From Achromobacter sp. MFA1 R4 (GTDB lineage: Bacteria > Pseudomonadota > Gammaproteobacteria > Burkholderiales > Burkholderiaceae_B): a stretch of DNA of 64,000 nucleotides. Under the pieces are notes generated by a model that was not told the origin of the DNA, did not search any database, and saw nothing but the letters and a program-made list of their open reading frames with translations. A program made the translations under genes and the position numbers. Location of the stretch: NCBI RefSeq assembly GCF_900156745.1, contig NZ_LT707065.1:5778086-5842085 (forward strand). The letters are read 5' to 3'. Of the stretch, positions 63,189 through 64,000 are shown one piece after another; position 1 is the stretch's first letter, and each line of letters begins with the position of its first letter.

Positions 63189-64000
63189 GCCGACTGCTCC
63201 TTCTGAATATCGCTGACATAGCCCATCTTGCGGTCGTGCTCGCGGGCCGCCGGATCGCGCCGCGCGGGCTCGCCGTAGCCGCCTCCGCCCGGCGTTTCCA
63301 GGCGCACGCGGTCGCCGCGTTGCAGCCGGATGCCCAGCATCTTGGAGCTCATGGGCGGGGACAGCCACTGGCCGTCCTGCTGGTAACGGAAGACATTCAG
63401 CGCGGCCTGGCCGCCGCCCGCGATGCCCTTGGGCGCGCTGCGGCCGCGTTCGCCGAAGATGAAGGCTTCGGCGCTGTCTTCCAGCAATTCGATTTCATAG
63501 ATGGCGCCCAGCCCGCCGCGGTGCGTGCCGTCGCCGGCCGAATCCGGGCGCAGCGCCCATTGCGTGAAGCGCACCGGGTAGGCCGCTTCCAGGATTTCCA
63601 GCGGCGGGATGGTGGCGGTGGAGATGGGCGCGTTGCCGTGGCTCAGCCCGTCGCCGTCCGAATGGCCGCCGTGGCCGCCGCCGAAGAAGCTGAACATCAC
63701 CCAGCGCTGGCCCTTGCGGGCGGCATCGCTGCGGTAGCCGGCGATGGACAGCGCGTTGATGGTGCCGTAGGCCTGGGCCATGGCGCGTTCCGGCGCGGCC
63801 TGGGCCATGGCGCAGAAGATCACGTCGATCATGCGCAGGATGGTCTCGGTATAGCCGCCCACCGGGCGCGGCCGGTCGGCCGAGATCACCAGGCCGTCGG
63901 GCAGGACCACGTCCACCGCGTCCAGCACCCCGGCATTGGCCGGCACGTCCGGGAACAGGTGTTTCAGCGCCACGTAGCAGGCCGCGATGGCCGTGGCGCG
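63185..64000 (-). CDS. hyuB: Hydantoinase/oxoprolinase family subunit HyuB (partial, N-terminus beyond the right edge)
   Basis: The frame is open to the window edge, and the gene must begin to the right of 64000. The visible 271 residues or so are the C-terminal half of HyuB (usual length about 520-590). They include VALKHLFPDVPANAGVLDAV, the NALSIAGYRSDAARKGQRWV block, and RGLGAIYEIELLEDSAEAFI in slightly varied form, ending with the Gly-rich ETPGGGGYGEPARRDPAARE. It partners HyuA, whose start overlaps this gene's stop. No damage is visible. Confidence 0.92.
   Translation of the reverse strand, partial: RATAIAACYVALKHLFPDVPANAGVLDAVDVVLPDGLVISADRPRPVGGYTETILRMIDVIFCAMAQAAPERAMAQAYGTINALSIAGYRSDAARKGQRWVMFSFFGGGHGGHSDGDGLSHGNAPISTATIPPLEILEAAYPVRFTQWALRPDSAGDGTHRGGLGAIYEIELLEDSAEAFIFGERGRSAPKGIAGGGQAALNVFRYQQDGQWLSPPMSSKMLGIRLQRGDRVRLETPGGGGYGEPARRDPAAREHDRKMGYVSDIQKEQSA

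Overview
The window is GC-rich, densely coded DNA from a betaproteobacterium of the family Alcaligenaceae. Gene content and order (flgA/flgBCDEFGHI, flgMN, flhFAB, che, mot, flhDC, fliA, fliC, then aceEF-lpdA and an RND pump with a LysR gene) best fit Achromobacter, with Bordetella as the nearest alternative. This placement is inferred from gene content and protein sequence, not from a database search.

Region 1 (1-32.4 kb) is a nearly continuous motility locus. flgB-C-D-E-F-G-H-I (minus strand, flgI cut by the left edge) build the rod, hook and rings. flgA, flgM and flgN run divergently on the plus strand. From 27.4 kb down to 8.2 kb a long minus-strand block holds flhD, flhC, motA, motB, a cheY paralogue, cheA, cheW, a transmembrane chemoreceptor, cheR, cheB, cheY, cheZ, a soluble chemoreceptor, flhB, flhA and a very large flhF. 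fliA (sigma-28) diverges from flhDC and is followed by a PKMT-type methyltransferase gene and then fliC. Candidate FlhD4C2 half-sites precede flgB/flgA and fliA, and sigma-28 promoters precede flgM and fliC. This gives a readable hierarchy: FlhDC, then FliA plus basal body, then FlgM/FlgN and flagellin. The methyltransferase between fliA and fliC is the best candidate for an undescribed system, namely flagellin lysine methylation by a non-FliB enzyme.

Region 2 (32.7-36 kb) holds a membrane protein of unknown function, a YjfB-type small motility protein, and a MarR regulator divergent from a CynX/NimT-type MFS transporter.

Region 3 (36-49.4 kb) is central metabolism and maintenance: the pyruvate dehydrogenase operon aceE-aceF-lpdA, with lipoyl domains on both AceF and LpdA; a FixL/FixJ-like two-component pair whose frames overlap each other and folD; oligopeptidase A; an SCO1/SenC copper chaperone; and a GlsB/YeaQ-type small membrane protein.

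Region 4 (49.5-58.2 kb) holds a tripartite AcrAB/MexAB-like efflux pump with a divergent LysR regulator, an rRNA pseudouridine synthase, and ubiC (chorismate lyase).

Region 5 (58.2-64 kb) is a minus-strand catabolic operon of unknown substrate: hyuB (cut by the right edge), hyuA, an isochorismatase-fold hydrolase with Gly in place of the usual nucleophilic Cys, an FAD-dependent oxidoreductase, and an isocitrate-lyase/PEP-mutase enzyme.

No tRNA, rRNA, CRISPR array, insertion sequence or prophage gene was recognised.
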